Shown: piece after piece, positions 49,621-58,619 of the stretch | How the letters are laid out: each line of letters starts with the position of its first letter | Numbering within the stretch: the first letter of the stretch is position 1 | NCBI GenBank assembly: GCA_017432025.1 | Contig: JAFRJX010000003.1 | Location: 124,001 to 188,000, forward strand | Reading direction: 5' to 3' | Length of the DNA stretch: 64,000 nucleotides | Source of the DNA: Candidatus Saccharimonadota bacterium | Lineage (GTDB): Bacteria > Patescibacteriota > Saccharimonadia > Saccharimonadales > Saccharimonadaceae | Notes under the pieces: generated by a model | The model's input: only the letters and a program-made list of their open reading frames with translations | The model's database searches: none | Told to the model about the DNA's origin: nothing | Translations under genes and position numbers: made by a program

Positions 49621-51290
49621 TGTCCTCCAGTACTAGGGGCTTTTGGAATCACGACCATTAGGTCGTTTTTTGTTCCACCGAGCCCATCAGCTGGAACCAC
49701 AATTCTACTCGCCTCACCTCGGACTTCGCCACTAACTGGCGCTAGGATAATTTCATTATCAATTCTCCTGTCTAGGTTCGTAACTATGATTTCTTTTTCC
49801 GTCGCCGTCCCGACAATCTGCCCGTTGATAATTACAATGACCTTTTCTCCATCCGTAGAATAATTAACCGTCGCAGTATCCGCATAATAAGACTCGGACA
49901 GAATTTCGAGCGCCGGCACTTCCTCCGGTATTTCCTCAACTCGTGGTAGGGCGTCGCTTCTTTCCATAATGTAATCCGTGAGTAGATTCAGCTTACCAAA
50001 ATCCGTCTCTATTTTTCCACCGGTCGCACTAGTTAAATCTACATACTCATCGGCCACCTCTTCATTTGTAATCACATAAAAGTTCACCGGATCAATTTCT
50101 TTGCTGAGTTTTACGACCGCATCAAAAGTTGTGCCATCCCGGTCCGGCGCATGATAGCCAGCGTCCGTTAATACCACCAACGATTTCGTTGACCCGAGTT
50201 TCCAATTCAGGCTTTTCATTAAATTGAATGACGCTGACAAAAGCGATTCCGGCAAATCGCCACCATATTCCGTGACAATCTCGCCTAGCTTACTTTCGAA
50301 AGTTTCAATCGAGTTACAACTTTCAAAATCGCAATACTCTACGAGTGAATCGACAAAGTCGTCTAAATCATGGTAAGCAAATAGCGCCACTCTGCCACCA
50401 CTATCCAGCGTTTCCTTTGCGAGGCGTGCCGCCTCGGATTTGTATTTATCAATCAATTCTTCCATCGACCAAGTTGCATCAATTAAAAACACCGTATCAT
50501 GTGGCGACACTACGCGTTTATCAATCCCGAACACATCGGCAATTTTAAGATATATTACTTTCGCCGCATCCTCGTATAGCCCAGTATTCTCATAACTCAC
50601 ATGGTCGTTGATACTGAACCTCGAACTACAAAAGATATCTCGTTTGTTACACCAAGTCCCCACTTTGTTTAAGTATTCATCCGCCACATACGGAATGTAA
50701 GCCCCGAGCAACCCTTTATATGCCATGCAGTCCGGCACATACATCCGATAAGGCGATAAATTCTCGCCTCGGCAAGCGGCCGGAATGATTCCTTCGCCCT
50801 CCGGCAAATAGATTTTTGGATCGCCAAAAGTCGCCGCATAAATAATCCTCTCCGGTCGAATCTCCTTCAGAGCTTTGATTATTACCATCGCACCCTGCGA
50901 ATACCCACCAAGTACATATTTTGTATCCGTGCATTCGTCATTTACCATCCGTGCGAGATTAGTCGCCCCCGCCTTTACGCTTTCTCCAAACTCGTTCCCT
51001 TCACCTCCACTAATCACGGCACCGATCACCACGTTCAAATTATCAAAACCTACGCCAATCGCCGGATAGTCTAAATCGATAAACTCATAGCTAATGCCGG
51101 AGTCGCTAATCAAATTCTCAATCGAATTCTTAAACGCCTGGTAATCTGCATTATTCTCACGCGGTGCACCAGACCCACGTGCAAAGACAATTCTTAAGTC
51201 CTTACAGCTCGTTTGTGCCCGTGTTTCCCCACCATATATAATATATATGCCTAAAATTACGGCACTCACGTACCACAATAATCTTTTCAT
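49617..51290 (-). CDS. Secreted cutinase-VWA fusion protein
   Basis: The 557-residue protein has a signal peptide (hydrophobic about 4-20, ending TRA), then an alpha/beta hydrolase domain of the cutinase family (about 28-245): RIVFARGSGAPRE, nucleophile Ser131 in GGYSQGAM, Asp in FGDPK-type loop, and His in SINDHVSYENTG, with paired Cys typical of secreted cutinases. Residues about 265-450 form a von Willebrand A domain with a MIDAS-like DATWS. The C-terminal part is beta-rich and ends without an anchor. Cutinases hydrolyse esters of lipids or cutin and are common in mycolate-bearing Actinobacteria. A GGAGG precedes the ATG. Confidence 0.88.
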   Translation of the reverse strand: MKRLLWYVSAVILGIYIIYGGETRAQTSCKDLRIVFARGSGAPRENNADYQAFKNSIENLISDSGISYEFIDLDYPAIGVGFDNLNVVIGAVISGGEGNEFGESVKAGATNLARMVNDECTDTKYVLGGYSQGAMVIIKALKEIRPERIIYAATFGDPKIYLPEGEGIIPAACRGENLSPYRMYVPDCMAYKGLLGAYIPYVADEYLNKVGTWCNKRDIFCSSRFSINDHVSYENTGLYEDAAKVIYLKIADVFGIDKRVVSPHDTVFLIDATWSMEELIDKYKSEAARLAKETLDSGGRVALFAYHDLDDFVDSLVEYCDFESCNSIETFESKLGEIVTEYGGDLPESLLSASFNLMKSLNWKLGSTKSLVVLTDAGYHAPDRDGTTFDAVVKLSKEIDPVNFYVITNEEVADEYVDLTSATGGKIETDFGKLNLLTDYIMERSDALPRVEEIPEEVPALEILSESYYADTATVNYSTDGEKVIVIINGQIVGTATEKEIIVTNLDRRIDNEIILAPVSGEVRGEASRIVVPADGLGGTKNDLMVVIPKAPSTGGH

Positions 51291-51367
51291 TTTACCTCCA
51301 CTATTTATTTTGGAGAATCAAATCACGAGAGCTAAAATCTTGCAACCCCCCACCTGTTAAACTATGA

Positions 51368-51393
51368 TATAATAGAGATGAATTGGAGGAAAA
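51368..51393 (+). promoter_or_regulatory. Promoter and short leader of the dCMP deaminase gene
   Basis: TGA-TATAAT (51368-51373) followed by a leader of about 14 bases with GGAGG before the ATG at 51394. Confidence 0.65.
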
Positions 51394-51942
51394 ATGGATA
51401 AAAAACAACGCGAGTGGGATGAGTATTTCATGAAAATTGCCGAAACGGTTGCGCTTAAAAGCAAAGACCCTTCGTCGAAAATGGGCTGTTGCGTCGTCGA
51501 CCAAAACAAGCGCGTCGTCTCGCTTGGCTACAATGGCATGATTCAAGGTGCGAACGAAGCTAAAATGACATTAAGTGAGCGCCCAATGAAGTATTATTTT
51601 GCAATTCATTCCGAAATGAACGCAGTATTATTTGCAAAACAAGATTTGCGTGGCTGTACGATTTATAACCGCGTCGCGACTTGTGAAAACTGTTTGAAAT
51701 ACTGTTTGCAGGCCGGCATCACGCGCTTTGTTTACAACGAGCTTCGCGTGCATTCGCATTCGACTGATCCGAAGCACTCCATGACCAACATCGAGACTGA
51801 CGAGGCCGTCGTTCGCATGCTCGTCTCGATGCCACACGTAAAAACGCTGAACCTTTCGAACGGTAAGACCTATATCGAAGATATCATCGATTCCTATCCG
51901 AAAGATTCAGCTGAATATAAGAGACTGTCCGCCTGGGTTTAA
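51394..51942 (+). CDS. dCMP deaminase family protein
   Basis: These zinc enzymes convert dCMP to dUMP for dTMP synthesis; the ComEB relatives are named for competence loci. The 182-residue product has the zinc His-Ala/Ser-Glu motif as IHSEMNAV (about 72-79) and the Cys pair as TCENCLKYC, where the usual Pro before the first Cys is Thr. The N-terminal DPSSKMGCCVVD fits the family. With tdk and tmk nearby it belongs to a pyrimidine deoxynucleotide salvage set. Its 3' end overlaps the convergent gene by four bases. Confidence 0.88.
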   Translation: MDKKQREWDEYFMKIAETVALKSKDPSSKMGCCVVDQNKRVVSLGYNGMIQGANEAKMTLSERPMKYYFAIHSEMNAVLFAKQDLRGCTIYNRVATCENCLKYCLQAGITRFVYNELRVHSHSTDPKHSMTNIETDEAVVRMLVSMPHVKTLNLSNGKTYIEDIIDSYPKDSAEYKRLSAWV

Positions 51943-52259
51943 TCTTCTTTTTTCGTTAGCTTTTCTTCTTTGTGCTGACAGCAACACTCTTTTCTTGGGA
52001 GCTTTCTGAGACACAAATAGAAAACTAAGAATGCGAGTAAAGCGCTCGCGGCACCGGCTGTAAAATATACTAGCGGCATCATTGGATCGGCTTGCGGTTG
52101 TAATGTTTGCGTATTGCGATTTCCCGGAAAACTCCTGCCCGGTCCAATCATACCGATAGCATCATCCTCATTCTCCTCCACATCGCTTGGTAGTTCCGGC
52201 CTTTCTCTTAAGTCGGTGCTATCCGATCCGTTGTTCTTGGTTGTTATATCTTCTCTCAT
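51939..52259 (-). CDS. Single-helix membrane protein with Cys-rich tail
   Basis: The 106-residue product has an acidic, Pro- and Asn-containing head (about 1-60), a membrane helix (about 62-84, LVYFTAGAASALLAFLVFYLCL), and a short basic tail with CCCQHKEEK that could be acylated or bind metal. No family is recognised. AAGGAA lies five bases before the ATG. Confidence 0.65.
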   Translation of the reverse strand: MREDITTKNNGSDSTDLRERPELPSDVEENEDDAIGMIGPGRSFPGNRNTQTLQPQADPMMPLVYFTAGAASALLAFLVFYLCLRKLPRKECCCQHKEEKLTKKED

Positions 52260-52316
52260 ATATATTCCTTTTTACTCTTTCAGTATAAAGGAATTACCTT
52301 AAACCAGAGTTAAAAA

Positions 52317-52964
52317 TTACCACTCAATCGGTTTCAGGCCATTTTTCTCTAGAAATTCGTTGGTTTTTGAGAAATGATGATTGCCAAAGAACCCAGCATA
52401 GGCAGATAGTGGCGACGGATGCGGTGACTCCAAGATTAAATGCTTTGAGCTATCAATCAGGGCCTTTTTGTTCCGAGCATCTCTCCCCCACAAAATAAAC
52501 ACCAGATGCGGGCGAGTCTCATTCAAGTATTTAATTACCTCAGTCGTAAATGTCTCCCAACCCTTACCTCGATGCGAACCGGCTTTATGCGCTTCCACAG
52601 TTAAAACGGTATTTAAGAGAAGCACGCCTTGCTTCTGCCAGTTACGTAAGCTCCCGGTCGGGTTCTGGTGATGACCAATATCAGCGTCAATTTCTTTATA
52701 TATATTAATAAGTGATGGTGGAATCGGTTGCGACGACGGCACCGAAAAAGCTAATCCCTCCGCAGCGCCAGGCGTATGGTATGGATCTTGACCCAGTATC
52801 ACTACCTTCACATCATTAAGGTCGGTTGTAAAAGCTGAAAACACGAGTCCCTTCTTTGGATAGATGGTTTTGTGCTCGTATTCATCGTGCAAAAATTTCG
52901 AGAGTTCTTTAAAATACGGTTTATTAAACTCACTATCTAGAAAAGATTTCCAACTCTCATGCAT
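52317..52964 (-). CDS. ung: Uracil-DNA glycosylase, family 1
   Basis: Ung removes uracil from DNA. The 215-residue enzyme has the catalytic GQDPYHTPGAAEGLAFSVP (Asp in QDPYH), the Asn-containing LLNTVLTVEAHKAGSH, and the leucine loop HPSPLSAYAGFFG. The start codon at 52964 lies six bases from a -10 box that is part of a palindrome shared with tdk, so both mRNAs should be leaderless. Confidence 0.96.
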   Translation of the reverse strand: MHESWKSFLDSEFNKPYFKELSKFLHDEYEHKTIYPKKGLVFSAFTTDLNDVKVVILGQDPYHTPGAAEGLAFSVPSSQPIPPSLINIYKEIDADIGHHQNPTGSLRNWQKQGVLLLNTVLTVEAHKAGSHRGKGWETFTTEVIKYLNETRPHLVFILWGRDARNKKALIDSSKHLILESPHPSPLSAYAGFFGNHHFSKTNEFLEKNGLKPIEW

Positions 52965-52981
52965 GCTATAATTATAGCATG
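52962..52981. promoter_or_regulatory. Perfect 20-base palindrome containing both -10 boxes and both start codons of ung and tdk
   Basis: The 20 bases read the same on both strands. Each strand contains TGC-TATAAT (forward 52967-52972, reverse 52971-52976) and ends with the ATG of the gene transcribed from that strand (ung at 52964, tdk at 52979), with exactly six bases between box and ATG. Confidence 0.75.
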
Positions 52982-53569
52982 GCGAAATTATATTTCAGAT
53001 ACGGAGCAATGGGGTGCGGCAAAACCATGCAACTTCTCCAAGTCGCATTTAATTACGAAGAACGTGGACATAAAGTCTGCGTAATTAAACCAAAAACCGA
53101 CACCAAAAACGGCACCAAGCTTCTAACTAGAATTGGCCCGGAACGCGAAACTGATTTTTGCTTCGACAAGAAGACGAACATCTTTAACAAAATCATGAAG
53201 GATTACAAAGACGTTCACTGTGTCCTCGTTGATGAAGCTCAGTTCTTAACCAAAGCTCAAGTTGACGAACTCATGCTGATCGTGAATAAGCTAGACATTC
53301 CAGTCATGGCTTACGGACTTCGTCTTAACTTTCGTTTAACCGACGGTGGCTTTGAAGGTGCCACCAGGCTTCTCCAAATTGCCCATAATATTGAAGAGAT
53401 TAAAACGATTTGTGAATGTGGACGCAAAGCTACTTGCAATGCGAGATTCTTAAACGGCAAGTTTAAGACCGACGGCCCAGACGTCCTAATCGACGACGGC
53501 AAATCCAAAATCGAATACCGCGCCATTTGCCCGGCTTGTTACCAAAAATATCTAGAAGGAGAAAAATAA
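52979..53569 (+). CDS. tdk: Thymidine kinase
   Basis: Tdk phosphorylates thymidine or deoxyuridine. The 196-residue type II enzyme has the P loop GAMGCGKT (9-16), the Asp-Glu pair in LVDEAQFL, the lasso YGLRLNFRLT with ATRLLQIA, and a zinc site from CECG, and ICPACY. It is leaderless and coupled to tmk through TAATG, forming a dTMP/dTDP salvage pair. Confidence 0.96.
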   Translation: MAKLYFRYGAMGCGKTMQLLQVAFNYEERGHKVCVIKPKTDTKNGTKLLTRIGPERETDFCFDKKTNIFNKIMKDYKDVHCVLVDEAQFLTKAQVDELMLIVNKLDIPVMAYGLRLNFRLTDGGFEGATRLLQIAHNIEEIKTICECGRKATCNARFLNGKFKTDGPDVLIDDGKSKIEYRAICPACYQKYLEGEK

Positions 53570-54174
53570 TGTATATCGTCATCGAAGGTCAAGACGGCAC
53601 CGGTAAATCTACCCAAGCTAGGCTTTTAAAAGAATATTTCGAAAAACAAGGTAAAGAAGTGGTCGTGATGGACGAGCCGGATGGTGATTTACCGCAAGCT
53701 CACGACATCCACGACTTAATTGTAATTAAAGGTAAAGAATATGGTCTCGAGCCAATTACAAATCTAGCTCTATTTACAGCGGCTCGCTCCGAGCTTTGGC
53801 GAAAGATTGCCGAGCCAACTTTAAAGCGTGGTGGTATTGTGATTTCAGCTCGCAACTGGTGGTCTACACTAGCCTATCAAGGCTACGGCGAAGGTGTATC
53901 GAGAAGTAAAATCATTCGCGTCACCAAAGAATGCATGCCGGCTCATTATTGTAACCCAGATCGCGGCTTTATTCTCAAAGTTTCAGACAAAGTTCGCTTA
54001 GAGCGTCAAGGTAATCGCGGCAAAGCTACCGAGACCTTTGAGGCTAAGCCGAATGAATTTCAACAGAAAGTCAACGCTGGCTACCTCCAAATAGCAAAGC
54101 AACTAGATATCCCAATTATTGATGCCTCCGGCACCATTGAAGAAGTCTTTGATTTAATTGTCAGCAAATTGTGA
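53569..54174 (+). CDS. tmk: Thymidylate kinase family protein
   Basis: Tmk converts dTMP to dTDP. The 201-residue enzyme shows the P loop EGQDGTGKST (6-15), the Arg of ARSELW for the base, and the LID region RLERQGNRGKA. The usual DR motif for the acceptor is SARNWWSTLAYQG: Arg95 is kept but the preceding Asp is Ala94. This may alter nucleotide specificity or rate. The start at 53569 overlaps the tdk stop; its last 21 bases overlap the convergent ABC transporter gene. Confidence 0.9.
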   Translation: MYIVIEGQDGTGKSTQARLLKEYFEKQGKEVVVMDEPDGDLPQAHDIHDLIVIKGKEYGLEPITNLALFTAARSELWRKIAEPTLKRGGIVISARNWWSTLAYQGYGEGVSRSKIIRVTKECMPAHYCNPDRGFILKVSDKVRLERQGNRGKATETFEAKPNEFQQKVNAGYLQIAKQLDIPIIDASGTIEEVFDLIVSKL

Positions 54175-55935
54175 ATTATATAATTCGGCGTAGAAGCCGT
54201 TCTGTTTCAATAGTTCGGCATGATTTCCATGCTCGACAATATTTCCATCTTTCATTACCAGAATTAAATCCGAGTTCCTAATCGTTGAAAGGCGGTGCGC
54301 AATCACGAACGAAGTGCGACCTTTGGTTAGTTTTTCAAACGAATCCTGGATTAATTGTTCGGTGCGGGTATCAACATTCGAAGTAGCCTCGTCTAGAATC
54401 ATCATTGGTGGGTTTGCTACCATCGCACGAGCAATTGTAATCAGTTGTTTTTCACCGGCCGAAATATTATCGGAGTCTTCTGAAATTACGGTTTTGTAGC
54501 CCTTCGGCAACGATTCAATCACGTGATGAACATTCGAAGCCTTAGCGGCTTGTTTAATCTCTTCAAAGGTTGCGTCCTGGCGACCATAACGGAGGTTTTC
54601 TTCCACGGTGCCGGAGAATAGCCACGTATCCTGAAGTACCATGCCAAACATCGCTCTCACATCCGAACGCTCCATTTCCCTAGTCGGAACGCCATCAATT
54701 GAAATGTAGCCAGAATCCGGTTCATAAAAACGCATCAAGAGATTAATAATTGTTGTTTTCCCGGCGCCGGTTGGACCGACGATTGCGACTTTCATACCTG
54801 GTTCAACCTTCACAGAAAAGCCCTTAATCACTGGTGTGTCTTTGAGATAACTAAAGTGAATGTCATGGAACTCCACCTCACCTTTAACTTTTTCGACTCT
54901 CTGTGCTGGTGAAAGATCCGGCTCTTCTTCCGGCTCGTCTAGGAATTCAAAAATACGCTCTGAAGCGGCAAGCAAGGCCTGAATTGTAGTAGTTGACGAT
55001 GCAATTTCGGTAATCGGGCGGTTGAACCTCGACACATATTGTACGAATGCCTGGATGTCACCAATTGAAATCGCTTTTTCAATTACGAGCACACCACCCA
55101 CGATACAAACTGCTACATAGCTAAGATTAGTAAAGATGTGTGTGACTGGAAATGAAAGTGATGAATAGAATTGTGAACGGAACGACGCTTTAGCTAGTTT
55201 TTCGTTAGTTTCATCGAAATCATCAAGCGCTGTCCCCTCATAAGAATTTGCCTTAATGATGGTCTGCCCAGAATAATCTTCCTCGATTTTGCCGTTCAGA
55301 ACGCCTAGCATTGCCTGGTGCTCGCGGAAGTATTTATGTGCGAACTTTGCAATCTTTCCAACCACCACCACCGAAAGTGGCACGATGATAAATGAAATGA
55401 GAGAAAGTTGCACCGAAATCACCAGCATGATAATCATCACGCCAACAAGTGTAGTAATACTTAGAGAAATATCTGCGATTTCCTGTGACATCGAAGTCGT
55501 GAGTACATCGATATCATTAGTCATACGAGATAAAGTATCGCCAAATTTATGTCGGTCAAAATATGAAATTGGTAGTTTCGAGATTTTATCGATAATCATC
55601 TCGCGCATGTCGCGTGTATATCTAGCCGAAACGACACCAAGAATAAAGGCCTGCGCGTAATTTAGAGCTGCCGAGATTAAGAACAAAACAATAACGACGA
55701 TGGCCTTCTGGCCAATCGTGATAAAGTCAATATTCGGGTAAGTATTAAAGGCAATTGTGGTCATGTCGCCAAGAATCTTTGGCGTAAACAAACCGGTTAC
55801 CGCTGAAGCGACGGCAAGGATAATTGAAACTAAAATTGAAAAACGGTATTTTTTTATTGAAGCATAGAATTGTTTAAATGTGAGCTTCGCATTTTTAGCT
55901 TTTCCGACACCAAGGGTAAAAGAATTATTATCCAT
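54154..55935 (-). CDS. ABC exporter half-transporter, consensus Walker B subunit
   Basis: The 593-residue protein fuses six membrane helices (about 30-310) with a nucleotide-binding domain. Walker A is VGPTGAGKTT, Walker B is MMILDEATSNVD with the catalytic Glu, and the signature is the weak ISAGEKQ rather than LSGGQ. It overlaps its partner gene by eight bases. Together they look like an LmrCD/BmrCD-type heterodimeric lipid, drug or peptide exporter. Confidence 0.92.
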   Translation of the reverse strand: MDNNSFTLGVGKAKNAKLTFKQFYASIKKYRFSILVSIILAVASAVTGLFTPKILGDMTTIAFNTYPNIDFITIGQKAIVVIVLFLISAALNYAQAFILGVVSARYTRDMREMIIDKISKLPISYFDRHKFGDTLSRMTNDIDVLTTSMSQEIADISLSITTLVGVMIIMLVISVQLSLISFIIVPLSVVVVGKIAKFAHKYFREHQAMLGVLNGKIEEDYSGQTIIKANSYEGTALDDFDETNEKLAKASFRSQFYSSLSFPVTHIFTNLSYVAVCIVGGVLVIEKAISIGDIQAFVQYVSRFNRPITEIASSTTTIQALLAASERIFEFLDEPEEEPDLSPAQRVEKVKGEVEFHDIHFSYLKDTPVIKGFSVKVEPGMKVAIVGPTGAGKTTIINLLMRFYEPDSGYISIDGVPTREMERSDVRAMFGMVLQDTWLFSGTVEENLRYGRQDATFEEIKQAAKASNVHHVIESLPKGYKTVISEDSDNISAGEKQLITIARAMVANPPMMILDEATSNVDTRTEQLIQDSFEKLTKGRTSFVIAHRLSTIRNSDLILVMKDGNIVEHGNHAELLKQNGFYAELYNSQFADN

Positions 55936-57703
55936 TTACGACCTCCACCTTCCTACTTTTCGCGAGTTTCATCTCATTCTTAAATTCATCATCTGAAAGT
56001 TGTGATTTTACGATATCTTGATAAATCGGACAAGTGTTTAGAAGTGTAAAATGTTCGCCCTTCCCTACGACTTTTCCGCCGTCTAGAACAACAATTTGAT
56101 CAGCATCCTTAATTGTACTAATACGTTGCGCCACAATTAAAACTACTGCACCTCTTGTCTCTGGTTTCAAGGCTTCGCGAAGCTTGGCATCCGTCTTCAT
56201 GTCGAGCGCCGAGAACGAATCGTCAAATACGAAGATTTCCGGTTTCTTACAAATGGCACGAGCAATCGAAAGGCGCTGTTTTTGACCACCGGACACATTT
56301 GTGCCGCCCTGTGAAATGTGAGCATTGTATTTTTCCGGCAGTCTCGAAATAAACCCATCTGCCTGTGCGACTTCGGCGGCGTGTTTTACTTCCGCATCAG
56401 TAGCATTTGGGGCACCGAATTTAATATTTGATTTTACAGAACCGGAGAACAGAATACCACGTTGCGGCACAAAACCAATTCGTCCCATCAAATCATCTTT
56501 CTCATATTCTTTAACCGAGATTCCATTTACTAGAATCTCGCCGGCAGTCGCTTCATAAAACCTCGGCACTAGATTAATGAGCGTAGATTTGCCAGAGCCA
56601 GTCGAGCCGACAAAGGCAGTGGTTTCTCCGGCATTTGCCACAAACGAAACATCCGATAAAACTTTTTCTTCTGCATCCGGATACATGAAATCAACATTTT
56701 TAAATTCAACGGAAGGAACCTTGTCCGGTACACCATTAGTTTCCTTTTTCCAGTGAATCTTAGTATTAAGTTTTAATACTTCAACAATACGTTCGGCCGA
56801 AACGTTAGCACGTGGAATCATCACGAACAGAATTGAAAGCATGAGGAATGCCATCATTACGTGCCCCACATATTGTGCAAAGGCTGCCATGTTACCGAGG
56901 TATGCGAAATCTTTAGTCAGAAGTGAAATACCAATCCAAGAACAAAGGAGCGTCGTGCCATTAAAGATAATATTAATAAATGGATTCTGAAGTTCGAGAA
57001 TGCGATCGACATAAATGAGAAGTTTGGTTAATTCTTCATTTGTCTTCATGAATTTCTTCTTCTCAATTTTTTGATTATTAAAGGCCCGGATCACGCGAAG
57101 TCCAGTCAGGTTCTCGCGCGTAAGGAGCGTAGTTCTATCAAGTAATTTCTGGAAGATTCTAAACCTTGGAATCACGAGCGACATGATTAGGATAATAGAA
57201 GCTATGATAGCAACCAGACCAACTACGATAATCCAGCTCATGTCTGGTGCTGTTTGAATTGCCATGATAAATGAAATAATGGCAAAGAGCGGGGCGCGAA
57301 GCATCATTTGTAGCATCATCGTGAGCGTCTGGCGCACCTGCGTTACATCGTTCGTAGTCCTCGTGATAAGTGATGCCGTGCTAAAAGTTTTCATGTCGGA
57401 CATGCTGTAACTTAATACTTGTTTAAACACAGCTTTTCTTAAATCTTTCGAAAAGTTGGCACCAACGATAGCAGAGTAGTATGACGAAATTAGCGACCCA
57501 ATCGCCGAAACGATGGCGAACAAAATCATCTTTCCTCCGACCAGCCAAATCATGCCAACGTCTTCTTTGACGATACCATCATTAATAATGTCGGCCATAA
57601 GAGCAGGAAGCCTCAAGGTCGTATAAACCTGGAGACCGGTGGCGGCGAGAAGAATCAAGATTTGCCACCAATATGGCCTAAGATAACGAAAAAGCTTTAA
57701 CAT
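55928..57703 (-). CDS. ABC exporter half-transporter, degenerate Walker B subunit
   Basis: The 591-residue partner also has six helices and an ATPase domain, with Walker A VGSTGSGKST and a standard signature VSGGQKQ, but Walker B ends FVFDDSFSALD: Asp replaces the catalytic Glu. So it supplies the good signature, and the other subunit the good Walker B, to the single active ATP site, as in heterodimeric exporters. A TGC-TAAAAT box (57715-57720) lies 11 bases before the ATG; no Shine-Dalgarno is evident. Confidence 0.92.
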   Translation of the reverse strand: MLKLFRYLRPYWWQILILLAATGLQVYTTLRLPALMADIINDGIVKEDVGMIWLVGGKMILFAIVSAIGSLISSYYSAIVGANFSKDLRKAVFKQVLSYSMSDMKTFSTASLITRTTNDVTQVRQTLTMMLQMMLRAPLFAIISFIMAIQTAPDMSWIIVVGLVAIIASIILIMSLVIPRFRIFQKLLDRTTLLTRENLTGLRVIRAFNNQKIEKKKFMKTNEELTKLLIYVDRILELQNPFINIIFNGTTLLCSWIGISLLTKDFAYLGNMAAFAQYVGHVMMAFLMLSILFVMIPRANVSAERIVEVLKLNTKIHWKKETNGVPDKVPSVEFKNVDFMYPDAEEKVLSDVSFVANAGETTAFVGSTGSGKSTLINLVPRFYEATAGEILVNGISVKEYEKDDLMGRIGFVPQRGILFSGSVKSNIKFGAPNATDAEVKHAAEVAQADGFISRLPEKYNAHISQGGTNVSGGQKQRLSIARAICKKPEIFVFDDSFSALDMKTDAKLREALKPETRGAVVLIVAQRISTIKDADQIVVLDGGKVVGKGEHFTLLNTCPIYQDIVKSQLSDDEFKNEMKLAKSRKVEVVNG

Positions 57704-57728
57704 ATAATACTTCTATTTTAGCATAAAT

Positions 57729-58619
57729 TTAATCTGTTTTACAAGTTGCATTCACGAGATCCGTCACAAGTCCAGTTGCCTTCAAATAATGTTCCAAAGA
57801 ATCATACTGACCATTATTGTATTTGCCGGTTGCGATTTCGGTTGCCGCCTCGACGCCCACGTAACGATAGTGCCAAGTTTCATATAAACCAGTCGAACCA
57901 TCGGCATTAACATTCATCGGTTCGCTCATCGAACCACCCGCCCATGCCAGCGGGAAGCGATCGATGAAGCCATATTTATACGAATTAGCTTTAAGCCACT
58001 GCCACTCGACGTGCTGATTATATAAACTCGTATCGAGCGAAGTGCCGTAAGCCGGGTCAATTAAATCACAGGTCAATCCGGTATGGTGGTCAGTTTGTCC
58101 AGTCGGCAGACATAGCCTTCCACAGGTTGTGCCACGTACACGATAACAAGAGCGTGTTTCTAGTGTATGTCCAGGATAAGCCGTCTTATAGGCATTTGCC
58201 ATCTCATTCATATGTAATGCCGCCACCGAATCCATTAAATTATCACCATTATTCGGGTTCCCTTCCGCGATGCCGTAATTGTATGAAAGGCTGATTAATT
58301 CAGCGCGTCGATTCGTAATATAATCTTGCTCAACATGAAAGTTTGGATTAATGAGCATAAGATTTCCATATTTAATCGTGCAGTTACTTGACGCCACATT
58401 TGTCATTGGCGCATAAACCGGACCAACCGATTTATTCTCCTCTATTTCTTCAATCTCTTCCTCTATTGTCTCCAGTTCCTCTTCAAGCGCTTCAGGTTCC
58501 GGCTGCGGATCTCCCGCCTTGGTCCCGAAAAAAGTACTCGCAATCAGCCAAGCGAACACCCCCACAAAAACAAATGCAATTAAAACCGGGAGCGAACTAA
58601 GTATCGAGTTTTTCTTCAT
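57729..58619 (-). CDS. VanY-type D-Ala-D-Ala carboxypeptidase, membrane-anchored
   Basis: The enzyme removes the terminal D-Ala of peptidoglycan stem peptides. The 296-residue protein has an N-terminal membrane helix (about 8-29), an acidic Glu-rich linker (about 40-62), and a LAS/VanY metallopeptidase domain with TDHHTGLTCDLID (His and Asp zinc ligands) and ETWHYRYVG (catalytic Glu, His ligand). Several Cys pairs (RSCYRVRGTTCGRLC) may form disulfides outside. The ATG at 58619 is chosen; an in-frame TTG upstream lies deeper in the preceding gene. Confidence 0.9.
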   Translation of the reverse strand: MKKNSILSSLPVLIAFVFVGVFAWLIASTFFGTKAGDPQPEPEALEEELETIEEEIEEIEENKSVGPVYAPMTNVASSNCTIKYGNLMLINPNFHVEQDYITNRRAELISLSYNYGIAEGNPNNGDNLMDSVAALHMNEMANAYKTAYPGHTLETRSCYRVRGTTCGRLCLPTGQTDHHTGLTCDLIDPAYGTSLDTSLYNQHVEWQWLKANSYKYGFIDRFPLAWAGGSMSEPMNVNADGSTGLYETWHYRYVGVEAATEIATGKYNNGQYDSLEHYLKATGLVTDLVNATCKTD

